A stretch of DNA of 64,000 nucleotides from Arthrobacter sp. Bi26 (GCF_918697925.1 NZ_CAKKMF010000004.1:1-64000); one strand, 5' to 3'; counted from the first letter of the stretch, positions 9,097-17,597 are shown. The notes: generated from the sequence alone by a model not told the origin. A program made the numbers and translations.

Positions 9097-9513
9097 ATGG
9101 ACTTAACCTTGAAAGCGTGGTCCGAAGAATTGACCTACGCCCTAGCGATTGGCAGCCCCGGTGCCTGGGGAATGATGACGGTGGCAACATGCAAGACCGC
9201 CGCCGCCGGCGCGGAGGTCATGGAGACTGCAAGGAGAGTTGTCGCTGCTCGGGGACTCTCGCTCATAGAGCTCGACGCTCGAACAGTGGCTGCTGATCCG
9301 GGCCTCCTGCCCTCGGAGGCAGGTTTCGTCATCTTGCATGACGTCAAACTTCCCCTGCGGCCCGCTGTGCCCCTTCTCGTTGGAGGGTTCCAGCAACTCG
9401 TCATGAAAAATCTGTTCGTGGGAATGCTCGTAATGGGGTCGCCCGCTGGCATCAAAGCGCTGAGGCGCCAGGGCCTCGGGCTCGTCAACCGCGCAGAAGT
9501 CTTGGACGTCTAA
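9097..9513 (+). CDS. hypothetical protein
   Basis: The 138-aa product begins MDLTLKAWSEELTYALAIGS. It shows alternating strands and helices (VMETARRVVAARGLSLIELDAR, FVILHDVKLPLRPAVPLLVG, MLVMGSPAGIKALRRQGLG). The pattern looks like a Rossmann or ATPase core without a Walker A motif, so it may be a truncated or degenerate ATPase-like fold. No partner is evident; the excisionase-like gene lies about 80 bp upstream on the same strand. I do not recognise the family. Confidence 0.55.
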   Translation: MDLTLKAWSEELTYALAIGSPGAWGMMTVATCKTAAAGAEVMETARRVVAARGLSLIELDARTVAADPGLLPSEAGFVILHDVKLPLRPAVPLLVGGFQQLVMKNLFVGMLVMGSPAGIKALRRQGLGLVNRAEVLDV

Positions 9514-9880
9514 ATTGGCTGCGCGTAAGCCTCAAGCGTCTGAAGGAGCCGATCTTTGCCGCACCAGCAGATCGACGGGCCGCCGAGGTCGAGCAGGGGG
9601 TGACCATCCAGGCGGCGAAGACGTTGTGGGGGCCTGCAGTTTCAGGTCCGTCTCGAAGAGCTTCAACACGACGGGGTGCAGGCTGCTGTCGGGGCGGACC
9701 GGAATCGGGGCTGTAGGTACCGTCACAACCGGACCAGCTGCCGCATCGCCGGCTCGGGGTCATTTTGGAGGCCGGACATCCTCGTCTGCATGTCTTTCAG
9801 TGACGGCAGCATGAATTCCGTCTCCAAGCGTCCCAGAGCGTTTCGTCAACAAGGAATTCCGTGCTGCTCCAGGGGCGGCG
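9514..9880. other. no confident gene
   Basis: Open frames exist on both strands in this 367-bp stretch, but none has a credible start, Shine-Dalgarno or recognisable domain. The sequence may be decayed coding DNA. I see no RNA gene or repeat. Confidence 0.4.
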
Positions 9881-10123
9881 TCAGGAGTAGGTCGGCGGCT
9901 GCGGGGTCGACGGGCTGAACGGTGGTTGCTGCTGCGGTACCGCCGCTTGGCCTGGCCAGTATCCGGGGAGAAATCCGCCGGGGATAGCGATCGGGAGGGC
10001 ATCAATATTGACTAGAGCACGGTAGATGCTGACGCTGACCATGATGGACCCGACAAATGCTATTGCCTGCCGGGCGCGGGATCGAGGGGCTCGCTCATGG
10101 CTGGATTCTAACGGCAAATACAA
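9881..10123 (-). CDS. possible small membrane protein with proline-rich tail
   Basis: The frame gives 80 residues from a TTG. It has a basic start (RAPRSRARQ), one hydrophobic segment (AIAFVGSIMVSVSIYRAL), a second weakly hydrophobic part (LPIAIPGGFLPG), and a Pro/Gln-rich C-terminus (AVPQQQPPFSPSTPQPPTYS). Similar small membrane proteins with proline-rich tails occur in actinobacteria. An ATG at 10096-10098 lies in another frame and reaches a stop quickly, so the N-terminus may be frameshifted. Doubtful gene. Confidence 0.35.
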   Translation of the reverse strand: MYLPLESSHERAPRSRARQAIAFVGSIMVSVSIYRALVNIDALPIAIPGGFLPGYWPGQAAVPQQQPPFSPSTPQPPTYS

Positions 10124-10353
10124 GACGCCGGTCCTTCTCTCCAGGGGCTATCTGCCACGCCAATAAGCGGTCTTTTGTAAGGGACGGAACCGCCAAGGAA
10201 GGCTCCCGCGTCTGGCATGTTAGGCCATACAGCTATCGGCAGCCAATGCCCCAGTCAACACGCCGGCCGGCGTTACATCCGGTCTAGTCACGGATCGCCA
10301 GGCTCAAGAGAAAGATTGAGTGACTTGTCCATATCGGATCGACGTAGGGATCA

Positions 10354-10769
10354 ATGCGAGACATCAGTTTCTTAGGTCAGTGGGACGAAGATGCTGCACT
10401 CCACTACATATCCACCCAGGAGCTCGGTCTGCGGCAGGCATCCGTGGTGGAGGACAGCGAAGCATCAGCGCTATTTACGGAATGGCATCGCGGGCAGCTT
10501 GGACTTGATGCGCCGGGGGAAGTTCTGCTGTCCTGCATTGATGCGAGCATTCAGGGGATTTTGAGGAAGGATGTCGTGGAGTCCTACCTCAGGCAGCCAG
10601 ACCGAACCCTTGCTGGTAAGCCCTCATCCTGGGGGCTCTCGGTCCACTCGCTGCCGAGCTGAGTAATGGCAAAATTGTCCTCGTCGACGGAAATCACCGC
10701 TGGGCAGCAGCTCGGATCAAAGGTGAACCTTCATTCGTTGCCCAGATACTTAGAGGAAAATCGGCATAA
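10354..10769 (+). pseudogene. ParB-like nuclease-domain protein, frameshifted
   Basis: The first frame starts MRDISFLGQWDEDAALHYIS and runs to about 10620. The second frame then carries LSNGKIVLVDGNHRWAAARI and stops at 10767-10769. The DGNHRWAAA motif matches the ParB/Srx-type core (D-G-x-H-R). One missing base near 10617-10620 (GGTAAGCCC) would restore a continuous protein of about 138 residues. ParB-like small proteins appear in plasmid partition, nuclease and kinase-like contexts; no ParA is present here. It may be genuine decay or a base-call error. Confidence 0.55.
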
Positions 10770-11089
10770 GTGGCAGTATGAGCACGAAGCCGAATCTGAC
10801 GGCCTTTTGATCCCGACATCCTGGACTTTCACGTCGTGAAACGTCATCAGGTTGTGACGGGAATGGGACAGGCGCGCCGGCCGCCGCAGCTCCTGGCCGG
10901 GCCGACGACTTCCACATCACCAGAACCGATGAAGATTCTGTTGGTCAACACGTCGAACTGAGGTTCGTGGTGCAGCTTCACTGACCTATGCTGTCACCGT
11001 GGCCGCTCTGCCAGCTGTGCTGGAGTACGGCCGAGGCCACGACAGCGGCCAAGCATGACATCGACGGCGTGATTTCGGAGGGAATCAAG

Positions 11090-11749
11090 ATGAATTTTCC
11101 GAGGGGTTACATTGCTGAGGCCAAGCGGATCTTGAAGGCCGGGAAGTATGACAACGACGGGGCCCTCAAGCCGGACGGAACCGTCGTTACGGACCCGGAA
11201 GTGATTGCCGTGTTGAATGCGCTCATCGAGCTTGACATTGACGCGACCGAGAAAATTGGGCCGGGCATTGATCACTGGGTTGTGTTCAGCAACCGCGATC
11301 TGAAACTCAACCGAAATAGCGCCGGCTACAGGATCATGCAGGTGGACGGCACGGGGCTTATCAAGTTCGGATACGGTGACGTGCTTACCCCACCCAAGCC
11401 CCGGACGTTCGTTCAGCGGGCTCTAAATGACGAAGCAGCATCTCTGATGGTTGAATTCCGAACCGCCAAGTTCAATGCAGGACCAGTCTGTTGTAGTAAG
11501 ACTGGCGTCCTGATTGAGGACTTCATCAATTCAAAAGCGATCCACCATGAGCCTTCGCGCGCTGAGCTTCACGAGGCGTTCTTGGCAAGCGAGGGGCTGA
11601 CTTTTGAGACTGTCGCCCTTGTCAAGCAAGTACCGCCACGTTCGGGGCATCTGCTTGCAGATCGTGCCCTGACAGCCCGATGGGTCAATTACCAGCGGGC
11701 CCGACTTGACGGGCTACGCCTCGTCTACGCAGATCGATTCGACCGTTAG
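11090..11749 (+). CDS. DCL/DUF3223-like protein
   Basis: The 219-aa product begins MNFPRGYIAEAKRILKAGKY. The ATG at 11090 was chosen because a strong GGAGG lies about 8 bases upstream; an in-frame ATG at 10988 lacks one. The middle region IDHWVVFSN and YRIMQVDGTGLIKFGYGDVL precedes a C-terminal part with FNAGPVCCSKTG and IHHEPSRAELHEAFLASEGL. This second half resembles the tail of DCL/DUF3223-type proteins, in which a small treble-clef-like Cys/His region may bind metal. Function unknown. It lies just outside the integrase terminus, so it could be element cargo. Confidence 0.6.
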   Translation: MNFPRGYIAEAKRILKAGKYDNDGALKPDGTVVTDPEVIAVLNALIELDIDATEKIGPGIDHWVVFSNRDLKLNRNSAGYRIMQVDGTGLIKFGYGDVLTPPKPRTFVQRALNDEAASLMVEFRTAKFNAGPVCCSKTGVLIEDFINSKAIHHEPSRAELHEAFLASEGLTFETVALVKQVPPRSGHLLADRALTARWVNYQRARLDGLRLVYADRFDR

Positions 11750-11842
11750 CAAGAGGCTCCGAGGGCAGTCAGCGCAATAGTGCAGACGGCCACCGCCACA
11801 TACCTTCGAGACCCACTTTTCACCTATGGGTTGGTTGGGGGA

Positions 11843-13189
11843 CTACGAGGTCGGCTGCGCCGGCGAACCTGTTGACTTGTCGCGCTTGTACATGACACTG
11901 GCTAGATGCCCGCTGCTGTCGGGAGCCTCCTGACGTTCTCGCAGGTAGGAGCGGATGGTGACGGCCGTTCGTTTGTGTCCTAGCTGTTGAGCCGCCTGGT
12001 CAATGGACACCGTTTCTCCGATGAACGTGCCAACCGAGCGGCGGAAGGTATGGGGCGTTGCGGTGTCAATGTCGCAGGACTCTCGGCGTTCCTGTTTTCT
12101 TCCCGAAGTTTCGTCCTCCTCAGGCAGGTCGTAGGTGATTTCCAGCTCCTGACGAACTATGCGCCACCGGCGGCGAAAATTGTTGAGTTGCATCCATTTG
12201 CCGCCCCGGGCGGCGAATATCGCGCCGTTGGGGTTAGCGCGCTGTTCGTTGGCTCGCCGGGCACGAAGCATGGCGGCCACCTCCGGGCTGATGCGAAGAT
12301 CGAGGATCTTATCGTCCGTTTTCCTATAGCTATGGCGAAGCATCGGATGGCCCTTTTCCCATCCGACCTTGCCATTGATCTGAACCCAGTAGGAGCCCTT
12401 ATCCGGTTTGTCGATGTGGACGTCCTCCCACCGCAGCGCAAGGAGCTCGGAGATTCTCATTCCGGTGGCCATGAGCAATTCCACACCGTCAGGAATGTCC
12501 AGGTTCTGGCGCGGTCCCGGCCGCCTAACCTGGACTTGTTTTTCTCCGTAGCTTCTTATGGCGGCCAGAACCGTTGCCATGTCTTCTTTCTCGATTATCT
12601 GGACCTGTTTCTTAGGAGGTCGAGGCAGTGAGGCTACTTGCCTCACTGGGTTTCCAGATATCAGGCCCCGGCCGGCACACCAAGTCAGGACGTTCGAGAG
12701 GACAGCACGATTATGTTCGGCCTTGGCATAGAAGCGTCCGCTGTCAACGATGCCGTGCAGAAAGTCGGCGCAAGTCTTGATGTCGATGTCAGCCAGCCGT
12801 AGTTCTCCGAGAGCCGGCACGATGTCGGCCCTCGCCATGCGGGCATACTCGTAGGCAGTACTGATCCGCAGTCCCTGGCCACCAGCCTGGATGTAAGCGA
12901 TCCAGTCCTCAACCACGTGGGAAAAAAGAATGTCCGTCGGATGCGGTCGCTTGGTAGCTAATTTCTCTTCGGCTGACTTCTTTCTGATCTCATCCTGCGC
13001 AGCCATTTCCTGGAACAGAGCAAGGAGGGAGTACTCCGCCTTGCGAGCAGTGCTGCCAGTTCGGAACCGCTGGATAATAGCACCGTCCAAGTTCTTGTAA
13101 CGCCCGTTTGCCACCCACCGGCCATCCGATCGCATCTTGGCGCGAGGAACCTTTCCCCAGGATCCGGGGCGAATCTCATGGTTGGCCAT
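11843..13189 (-). CDS. int: tyrosine site-specific integrase
   Basis: From the ATG at 13187-13189 the product is 448 aa: MANHEIRPGSWGKVPRAKM. It has an N-terminal arm-binding region, a core-binding SAM-like domain (about 105-210) and a catalytic domain. The catalytic residues are visible: Arg in ATGMRISELLALRW (about 245), HTFRR with the His-x-x-Arg pair (about 378-381), LGHK His (about 405) and the Tyr of IRSYLRE (about 414). The start overlaps the excisionase stop (TAATG), which supports it over longer in-frame starts. With the excisionase and the arm repeats upstream this is a complete integration module. The attachment site is probably the tRNA-Ala 3' end nearby. Confidence 0.9.
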   Translation of the reverse strand: MANHEIRPGSWGKVPRAKMRSDGRWVANGRYKNLDGAIIQRFRTGSTARKAEYSLLALFQEMAAQDEIRKKSAEEKLATKRPHPTDILFSHVVEDWIAYIQAGGQGLRISTAYEYARMARADIVPALGELRLADIDIKTCADFLHGIVDSGRFYAKAEHNRAVLSNVLTWCAGRGLISGNPVRQVASLPRPPKKQVQIIEKEDMATVLAAIRSYGEKQVQVRRPGPRQNLDIPDGVELLMATGMRISELLALRWEDVHIDKPDKGSYWVQINGKVGWEKGHPMLRHSYRKTDDKILDLRISPEVAAMLRARRANEQRANPNGAIFAARGGKWMQLNNFRRRWRIVRQELEITYDLPEEDETSGRKQERRESCDIDTATPHTFRRSVGTFIGETVSIDQAAQQLGHKRTAVTIRSYLRERQEAPDSSGHLASVMYKRDKSTGSPAQPTS

Positions 13190-13419
13190 TACGCTGCCCT
13201 CGGCGTAACGCGCTGCGCAGCAATCCAGTCTGCCAAGTCTTCGATCGCGTATACGACGTGCCCATCCACTTGCCGGTAGTAGGGCGGACCCTTGCGCTGC
13301 GCGGCCCAATTTGCCAGGGTCCCTGGTGACCGACGCAAGTAGCTTGCGACTTCGCCGCGTGTCATGAGTTGCTTGGGCATCCACTGGATGCCGTATGTCG
13401 TGCCTTTAGATGCTTCCAT
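13189..13419 (-). CDS. xis: excisionase / MerR-type HTH protein
   Basis: The 76-aa product starts MEASKGTTYGIQWMPKQLM and contains LMTRGEVASYLRRSPGTLANWAAQRKGPPYYRQVDGHVVY, a standard winged helix-turn-helix of the HTH_17/Xis type. It reads into the integrase, with its TAA sharing a base with the integrase ATG, so the two are translationally coupled. The expected role is to bend attachment-site DNA and drive excision. A second ATG (MPKQLMTRG) 14 codons later is a possible alternative start. Confidence 0.75.
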   Translation of the reverse strand: MEASKGTTYGIQWMPKQLMTRGEVASYLRRSPGTLANWAAQRKGPPYYRQVDGHVVYAIEDLADWIAAQRVTPRAA

Positions 13420-13486
13420 ATTGATTTCTATGCGGCCACTTCGCTGGCGGGTGTCACTTTGCGCGGCTGATCCCGAGACGACTCCG

Positions 13487-13530
13487 GCATAACACTTTGC
13501 ATAACACTTTGGGCGTGAACGGGCGTGAAC
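13487..13530. repeat. two sets of perfect tandem repeats, putative arm-type integrase sites
   Basis: Two perfect adjacent copies of the 12-mer GCATAACACTTT (13487-13498 and 13499-13510) are followed at once by two perfect copies of the 10-mer GGGCGTGAAC (13511-13530). They lie between the excisionase start and the tRNA-Ala core. This is where arm-type binding sites of a tyrosine integrase and its excisionase are expected. A diverged version of the same motifs occurs at about 24880-24930. Confidence 0.6.
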
Positions 13531-13628
13531 CTGAGGTGACCGCCCGTGACCTCCGATGAAGCCGACGCGGTATCCCGGCACGTCAGAGGGGCAAATAGTG
13601 ACATGGAGTGACTTGGCGTTATCCCGCG

Positions 13629-13670
13629 TTCGCATCGAAGAGGTCAGGAGTTCGAATCTCTTTAGCCCGG
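13629..13670 (+). other. att: tRNA-Ala(CGC) 3'-end fragment, putative attachment site
   Basis: The sequence TTCGCATCGAAGAGGTCAGG (13629-13648) followed by a T-loop (GTTCGAATC) is the anticodon-to-T-arm half of a tRNA-Ala with anticodon CGC. The 5' half is missing, and the acceptor end reads TTTAGCCCG instead of TTAGCTCCA. The same 20-mer recurs at 24797-24816 in the same orientation. tRNA 3' ends are the usual targets of tyrosine integrases, and this one lies 210 bp upstream of the xis-int pair. Confidence 0.6.
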
Positions 13671-13687
13671 AGGTTTGCACCGGGTCG

Positions 13688-13759
13688 GTGTTGACGGTGT
13701 CAACACTTTCGGCTTCGGATCGGGTCGTACATCGGCCGGACTGGCTCGGATTCCCTGTG
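13688..13759 (+). repeat. composite attachment-like repeat, copy A left half
   Basis: It begins with the palindrome GTGTTGAC-GGT-GTCAACAC (13688-13706) and continues with CGGACTGGCTCGGATTCCCT. It matches repeat copies B (24138) and C (38893). The repeat is interrupted here by the IS3-family element and resumes at 15281. Confidence 0.6.
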
Positions 13760-13827
13760 TGTCAGGCTGTTGTGTGACAGGTTCCCTGTTGCTGGAGCCG
13801 GTGCTCAGAGCGGGGGAAAGGTCCATC

Positions 13828-14274
13828 ATGGATTTCGTTATGCCTGTTCGTGTTTCGAACCGGAAGCACTTCACTACCGACCAGAAGCACGCGATTCTGG
13901 ACGAGTACGACAAATGCCTCGAGTGGGGCTCTAAAGCCGCATTCATCAGGGCGGCGGGCATCACCGAGGGCACCATGAACCATTGGTGCCGCCAGCGGGA
14001 GTCCGGGGAGCTGAGGTCCAGATCCGACAACGTCAAGGAGGACCAGCGATTGAACGCAGGCGATAAGCAGTTGCTCAAACGGGTCTTGAAGGAAAACGAA
14101 ATCCTCAAGGCCAAGCTGGCACGGTCCGAGGCTGCCGTGGACATTCTGGGAAAAGCTTCCGCGCTCTTGGACGCGATGGCCAAGAGCGCGGCGGCGACGG
14201 ATCCAAAAGTGGAGGAGCCGGAGCCGGGCCGGCCGGAGTGGCTGACGCCAAAACCCGGAAAGACATCGCCCTGA
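13828..14274 (+). CDS. IS3-family transposase OrfA
   Basis: The 148-aa product starts MDFVMPVRVSNRKHFTTDQK with the helix-turn-helix of the IS3 OrfA/HTH_Tnp_1 type (residues 12-70: KAAFIRAAGITEGTMNHWCRQRE). A leucine-rich coiled coil follows (LLKRVLKENEILKAKLARSE), which mediates dimerisation. The ATG at 13828 is preceded by GGGGGAAAGG. The end overlaps orfB by 37 bp in the -1 frame. That arrangement is normal for IS3 elements, which make the OrfAB fusion by programmed -1 slippage; an AAAA run at about 14250 is a candidate slip site. Confidence 0.85.
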   Translation: MDFVMPVRVSNRKHFTTDQKHAILDEYDKCLEWGSKAAFIRAAGITEGTMNHWCRQRESGELRSRSDNVKEDQRLNAGDKQLLKRVLKENEILKAKLARSEAAVDILGKASALLDAMAKSAAATDPKVEEPEPGRPEWLTPKPGKTSP

Positions 14275-15278
14275 CCTTTGCCGGGAAACTGATCACGGCC
14301 GGCTGGTCCGCGGTGAAGGCCTGTGCCCTGGTGGGCGTTCACCGCACGGCCTGGTACCGGCGTCTGAGCCCGGCTGCACCGCCGGGGATCCTGGTGCCCC
14401 ATGCCGACCGGGACTACCCGAACCGGATCAGCGATGCCGAAGCCGGCGCCTTCATGGAGTTGCTGAACTCCAGGGAATACGCCGACCTCTCCGTCACCCA
14501 GGCCTACTACCGGATGCTCGACGCGGGGCACTGCTTCTTCTCCATCGCCGCCGCCCACCGGATCGTGGCCCGGAACGGGCAGAACGGCGACCGCCGCGAC
14601 CAGCACACGGGAACCGGCCCCAAACGAGCCAAACCCATCATCCACGCGACCGCCCCGAACCAGCTGTGGAGCTGGGACATCACGATGCTCCACGGCCCGG
14701 GCAAACACACCTACCGGCTCTACGCGATCCTGGACGTGTTCTCCCGCAGAGTCGTCGGGCACCGCGTCGAACACACCGAAACGGCCACCCTCGCCGCCGC
14801 GCTGATCAAGGGCGCGGTCACCGAAAACCGGCAGCACCCTGCCGTGCTCCACGCCGACAACGGCGCACCCATGCGGGCCGGCAGCACCCTCCAGCTTGCC
14901 CAGTCCCTGGGCATCACGCTGTCCTACTCGCGCCCGCGGGTCTCCGACGACAACCCCTACTCGGAATCCCTGTTCAAGACAGTGAAATACGACCTGGACT
15001 TTCCCCGCCGATTCCAGGACCTCCAGCACGCCCGCGAATACATGGCGGCATTCTTCGCGGACTACAACGCCAACCACCGCCACAGCGGCCTGAACTACTA
15101 CACGCCCGACACCGTCCACGAAGGACGAGTCGACCAGGCCCGCCGGCGGCGGCAGGCAACCCTCAACGCCTGCCACGCCCGGCATCCTCACCGCTACCGG
15201 AACAAACCCACCGCACCAGCCGCACCGGCCCACGCCGGCATCAACTACAAAACCAACCAGCTGTCACAAACAGCTTGA
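14238..15278 (+). CDS. IS3-family transposase OrfB (DDE integrase domain)
   Basis: The 346-aa product has the rve integrase fold with all three catalytic acidic residues visible: Asp in LWSWDITML (about 143), Asp in VLHADNGAP (about 204) and Glu in PYSESLFKTVKYD (about 240). The N-terminal HTH_21-like region (VHRTAWYRR) binds the ends. It reads in the -1 frame relative to OrfA. It could start at the GTG at 14238, or be made mainly as an OrfAB fusion. The frame is intact to the right inverted repeat. Confidence 0.88.
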   Translation: MADAKTRKDIALTFAGKLITAGWSAVKACALVGVHRTAWYRRLSPAAPPGILVPHADRDYPNRISDAEAGAFMELLNSREYADLSVTQAYYRMLDAGHCFFSIAAAHRIVARNGQNGDRRDQHTGTGPKRAKPIIHATAPNQLWSWDITMLHGPGKHTYRLYAILDVFSRRVVGHRVEHTETATLAAALIKGAVTENRQHPAVLHADNGAPMRAGSTLQLAQSLGITLSYSRPRVSDDNPYSESLFKTVKYDLDFPRRFQDLQHAREYMAAFFADYNANHRHSGLNYYTPDTVHEGRVDQARRRRQATLNACHARHPHRYRNKPTAPAAPAHAGINYKTNQLSQTA

Positions 15279-15280
15279 TA

Positions 15281-15358
15281 TATACCGGATTGGCTATGTT
15301 TCCGGGGCTTCCCTGTGTTTGCAGGGGTCGGAATGTAGTTCGAGTCCCACCTTGGGCA
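15281..15358 (+). repeat. composite attachment-like repeat, copy A right half
   Basis: After the IS3 element the repeat resumes with CTATGTTTCCGG, TGTGTTTGCAGGGG and AATGTAGTTCGAGTCCCACC, ending TTGGGCAC. The last 25 bp look like a tRNA T-loop and acceptor 3' end. The same order is found in copies B and C. Confidence 0.6.
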
Positions 15359-15361
15359 CGC

Positions 15362-15389
15362 AAACCCCCTCGTCAGAGGGGGTTTTTGC
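15362..15389 (+). terminator. intrinsic terminator-like hairpin
   Basis: AAACCCCCTC (15362-15371) pairs perfectly with GAGGGGGTTT (15376-15385) around a GTCA loop, and the run of Ts continues to 15387. It lies directly after the tRNA-like 3' end of repeat copy A, as a terminator would after a tRNA gene. This suggests it came with the original tRNA locus. Confidence 0.65.
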
Positions 15390-15712
15390 TTTTGACGTGT
15401 GTACAAAAGCTTGGTGGCGTCCTCTGACCCTTGGTTCGCGGGCTTGTGGCCTGGCCGCCGCGGTGGCCTATTCAGGTGTGCGGGGAGCGGGTTCAGGACC
15501 CTGGTTGGTGGGCTCTCCGCCTGTTCTGTACTGGGGGTTATACGGTTCCTCCTATGGGTTCTGATAGGTAGGTCTGGGCGCGGCCTACACTCTTTCATGG
15601 GGTAGGGGAGTGGGTACGACATGACTACGACAGAATTCGGTTCTGTAGATTTCCGCCCATCAGTTTCCCGTCGTTGACAGTGAGGGAAGGCGGCTTTGTC
15701 CGGCCAAAGGGG

Positions 15713-15731
15713 GTGTGGACACTGTCCACAC
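15713..15731. repeat. 19-bp palindrome related to the attachment-like repeats
   Basis: GTGTGGAC-ACT-GTCCACAC is a perfect inverted repeat with a 3-bp centre. It is followed by TTAAG and not by the rest of the A/B/C repeat. It is a fourth copy of the GTGT(T/G)GAC-N3-GTC(A/C)ACAC palindrome found at 13688, 24139 and 38893. Confidence 0.55.
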
Positions 15732-15904
15732 TTAAGCCCGCGCCCCGGAACTCGTCAGCGAAGGCTCGCATTTTCACGCCGTCGCCGCTGCTGCGGCGGA
15801 GCGCGGGCTGAGGGTTGGAGCCGGCACTGTGACGACTGTCGAACAACTTGACGCCGCGCAGGGCGCCGGTGTCTCCTTTGGCTGCCGCCGGCGCCCGGCA
15901 CCGG

Positions 15905-16029
15905 CAGCACTTCCAGTTCAGCATCCTGCGGGTGTTCTCGCCGAGCGCCCCAGCCGCCCAGCTGGATGCGGCCGAAGCCCACTTCAAGCGGGCCCTCCTC
16001 ACCCGCAGTTCGGCATGAACCTGAATTGA
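15905..16029 (+). pseudogene. GIY-YIG-type protein, 3' fragment
   Basis: One frame reads QHFQFSILRVFSPSAPAAQL then AEAHFKRALLTR. After a one-base shift it ends FGMNLN and stops at 16027-16029. This matches the end of actinobacterial GIY-YIG nuclease-family proteins, where a F-x-V-L-x-V strand precedes E-x-x-x-K-x-x-L-x-T-R and a terminal G-x-N. Neither the catalytic GIY...YIG part nor a start is visible upstream. The piece has the same orientation as the N-terminal fragment at 21038. Confidence 0.45.
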
Positions 16030-16357
16030 CGCTTTCCAGGTACGCGTCACAGCGTCCCAGGCCGGCCGGCGGCCGCGGGGAGGCATGAACCCCCTGACCG
16101 CGTCTTGGGAACGGAATCTGGCGGGAATTATGCGCCCTGGAAGAGCTCGTCCTGTAGGGCATTTAGGCGGGCTTCGGGCCAAGGAGACCGCAACCTCAGC
16201 GGGTACGGCTTCTTAGCTGGGAGCCATGCACAGTTCCGCGTCGATCCTGGCGTTGCGTGCCGATGAAATTGTTGCTCTTGGCCAGGTTGCGGCGCCCTCA
16301 TGCTGATCACCCCGCATCACCCGCATCGCACTCGGCGGCTGCCTTGAACTTGAAGAA
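16030..16357. other. no confident gene
   Basis: I find no frame with a credible start or domain in this stretch between the GIY-YIG remnant and the CPBP protease. It is probably eroded coding DNA. Confidence 0.4.
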
Positions 16358-17209
16358 TTAGCTCGGACCCAGCGGATTAGCGGCCTGCCTCGAGCGGGCC
16401 GGGCGGGTGACGCCGGCTGCGGCTACTCCTGCCAGCAGGACGATCAGGGCCGCGATCTGTTGCCAGTCCCCGTCGAACAGGTCGAGCTTGTCCGCCGCGG
16501 AGGCATTAAACGATGCATGCAGCAGCCCCACTATGAATAGGCTATGGCCCGTTCCCAGGTAGACGATGCCCATAAGCAGGCGGAAGAACGGCGCGAAAAG
16601 GAACAGGACTGCCCAGGTCACCGCCACGTCGGTCCAGGGCGTGCCGGCGAAACCCCTCTCAGCGAAGGCGAAGGGCACATGGATAAGCGCGAAAGGGATG
16701 GCGGTCAGCAGGGCAGCACTAACCTGCCCGTTCCGGTCCATGAGCCGGTGCTGTACCACGCCGGTCCACGCCAGCTCCTCCCAGATGTTGCCGAGTAAGG
16801 CACCGATGATCAGGGTGTTCTGCAGATAGCTTCCCATCAAGGCTGCCCACCCTCCGGCGGGCAAATGGAATGTTCCGGTGGCTGCCGAAATGAGGACCGT
16901 TAGCGTGGGAAGGGCCAGCAGCGCTATTGCATACCAGCCCGGGGCCACCCTCCAGCGTAATGCCCGGCGGAAGAGGTCACGTATTGCCGGCCGTCCGTCC
17001 GCGACGCCGGTCACCAGAGTTGCCGTTCCCACCAGTATCAGGAGCTCCGCGAGGATTCCAGGCAGGATATTCCCCAGCATTACGATGGAGACGATCTGGG
17101 CAGTCCAAGACAGCGGGATGGCGATCACCAAGAACGCTGCTACCGGATGCTGCTTGATCACGGACGAAGTCCCAACAGAACTGTGCGAATTCATCAGCCG
17201 TACCGTCAC
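16358..17209 (-). CDS. CPBP family intramembrane glutamic endopeptidase
   Basis: The 283-aa product has about seven hydrophobic segments. The CPBP/ABI signature includes the di-glutamate motif WEELAWTGVVQHRL (about 150-163), a second-motif His in FALIHVPFAF (about 180) and the C-terminal HASFNA motif (about 233). CPBP proteins are membrane proteases related to CAAX-processing enzymes, and are linked to bacteriocin self-immunity or protein processing. The frame is intact. Its neighbours are all fragments, so no substrate or partner can be inferred. The start may be the M at position 1 or the M at position 6 (MNSHSS). Confidence 0.82.
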   Translation of the reverse strand: MTVRLMNSHSSVGTSSVIKQHPVAAFLVIAIPLSWTAQIVSIVMLGNILPGILAELLILVGTATLVTGVADGRPAIRDLFRRALRWRVAPGWYAIALLALPTLTVLISAATGTFHLPAGGWAALMGSYLQNTLIIGALLGNIWEELAWTGVVQHRLMDRNGQVSAALLTAIPFALIHVPFAFAERGFAGTPWTDVAVTWAVLFLFAPFFRLLMGIVYLGTGHSLFIVGLLHASFNASAADKLDLFDGDWQQIAALIVLLAGVAAAGVTRPARSRQAANPLGPS

Positions 17210-17597
17210 TCAGATGCCTGTTGGTCGGGGACTGCAGCGCATGCCGCTCGCGGCGAAACAGCGCTGAGCCGCTGACACGGGAAACAGGACTATTGTCCGC
17301 CCCGGAAGGTTCCGGGACAAGCAAGTTACGGAGCACTCCGTGCCGGCGCATAGGGGCCGCACTCTTCCCCCTGCCATCGATGCGCAGGCAGCACCGGCGC
17401 GACTGGAACACGAGGATGGGCGCGGGCGCCCGACATCATCGCGGCGGGTTGTAGTCTTGTTGGTTGAAACGCCGATAACCGCCGTTTCGTCATCGTGAAC
17501 AGTGATTAGTGCAGGCCCCCGCACGGGGCCTCCCAGACATGGTGCCCGGGGCGTCCTTGCGTTTTAAGTCTGTGAGGACAGTGGTAGTCCACCTGCG
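17210..17597. other. no confident gene
   Basis: Only short unconvincing frames are present. The stretch probably contains the CPBP promoter (at the left) and eroded DNA. Confidence 0.4.

Larger units (their letters stand above)
13760..15280 (+). mobile_element. IS3-family insertion sequence
   Basis: The element is about 1.52 kb with imperfect terminal inverted repeats: TGTCAGGCTGTTGTGTGACAG at the left and, reading inward from the right end, TATCAAGCTGTTTGTGACAG. It holds overlapping orfA and orfB in the order typical of IS3-type elements. Both frames are intact, so it may be active. It sits inside copy A of the composite attachment-like repeat. A clean target duplication cannot be read because the flanks have diverged. 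Confidence 0.8.

Noticed and set aside
9515..9814. A 99-codon plus-strand frame
   Set aside because: Ser/Arg/Gly-rich with no domain and no ribosome-binding site. A competing frame looks equally plausible, so no gene is called.
13420..13680. An N-terminal extension of the excisionase up to 13680
   Set aside because: The extension would translate the arm repeats and the tRNA-Ala core; the internal ATG at 13419 gives the normal family length.
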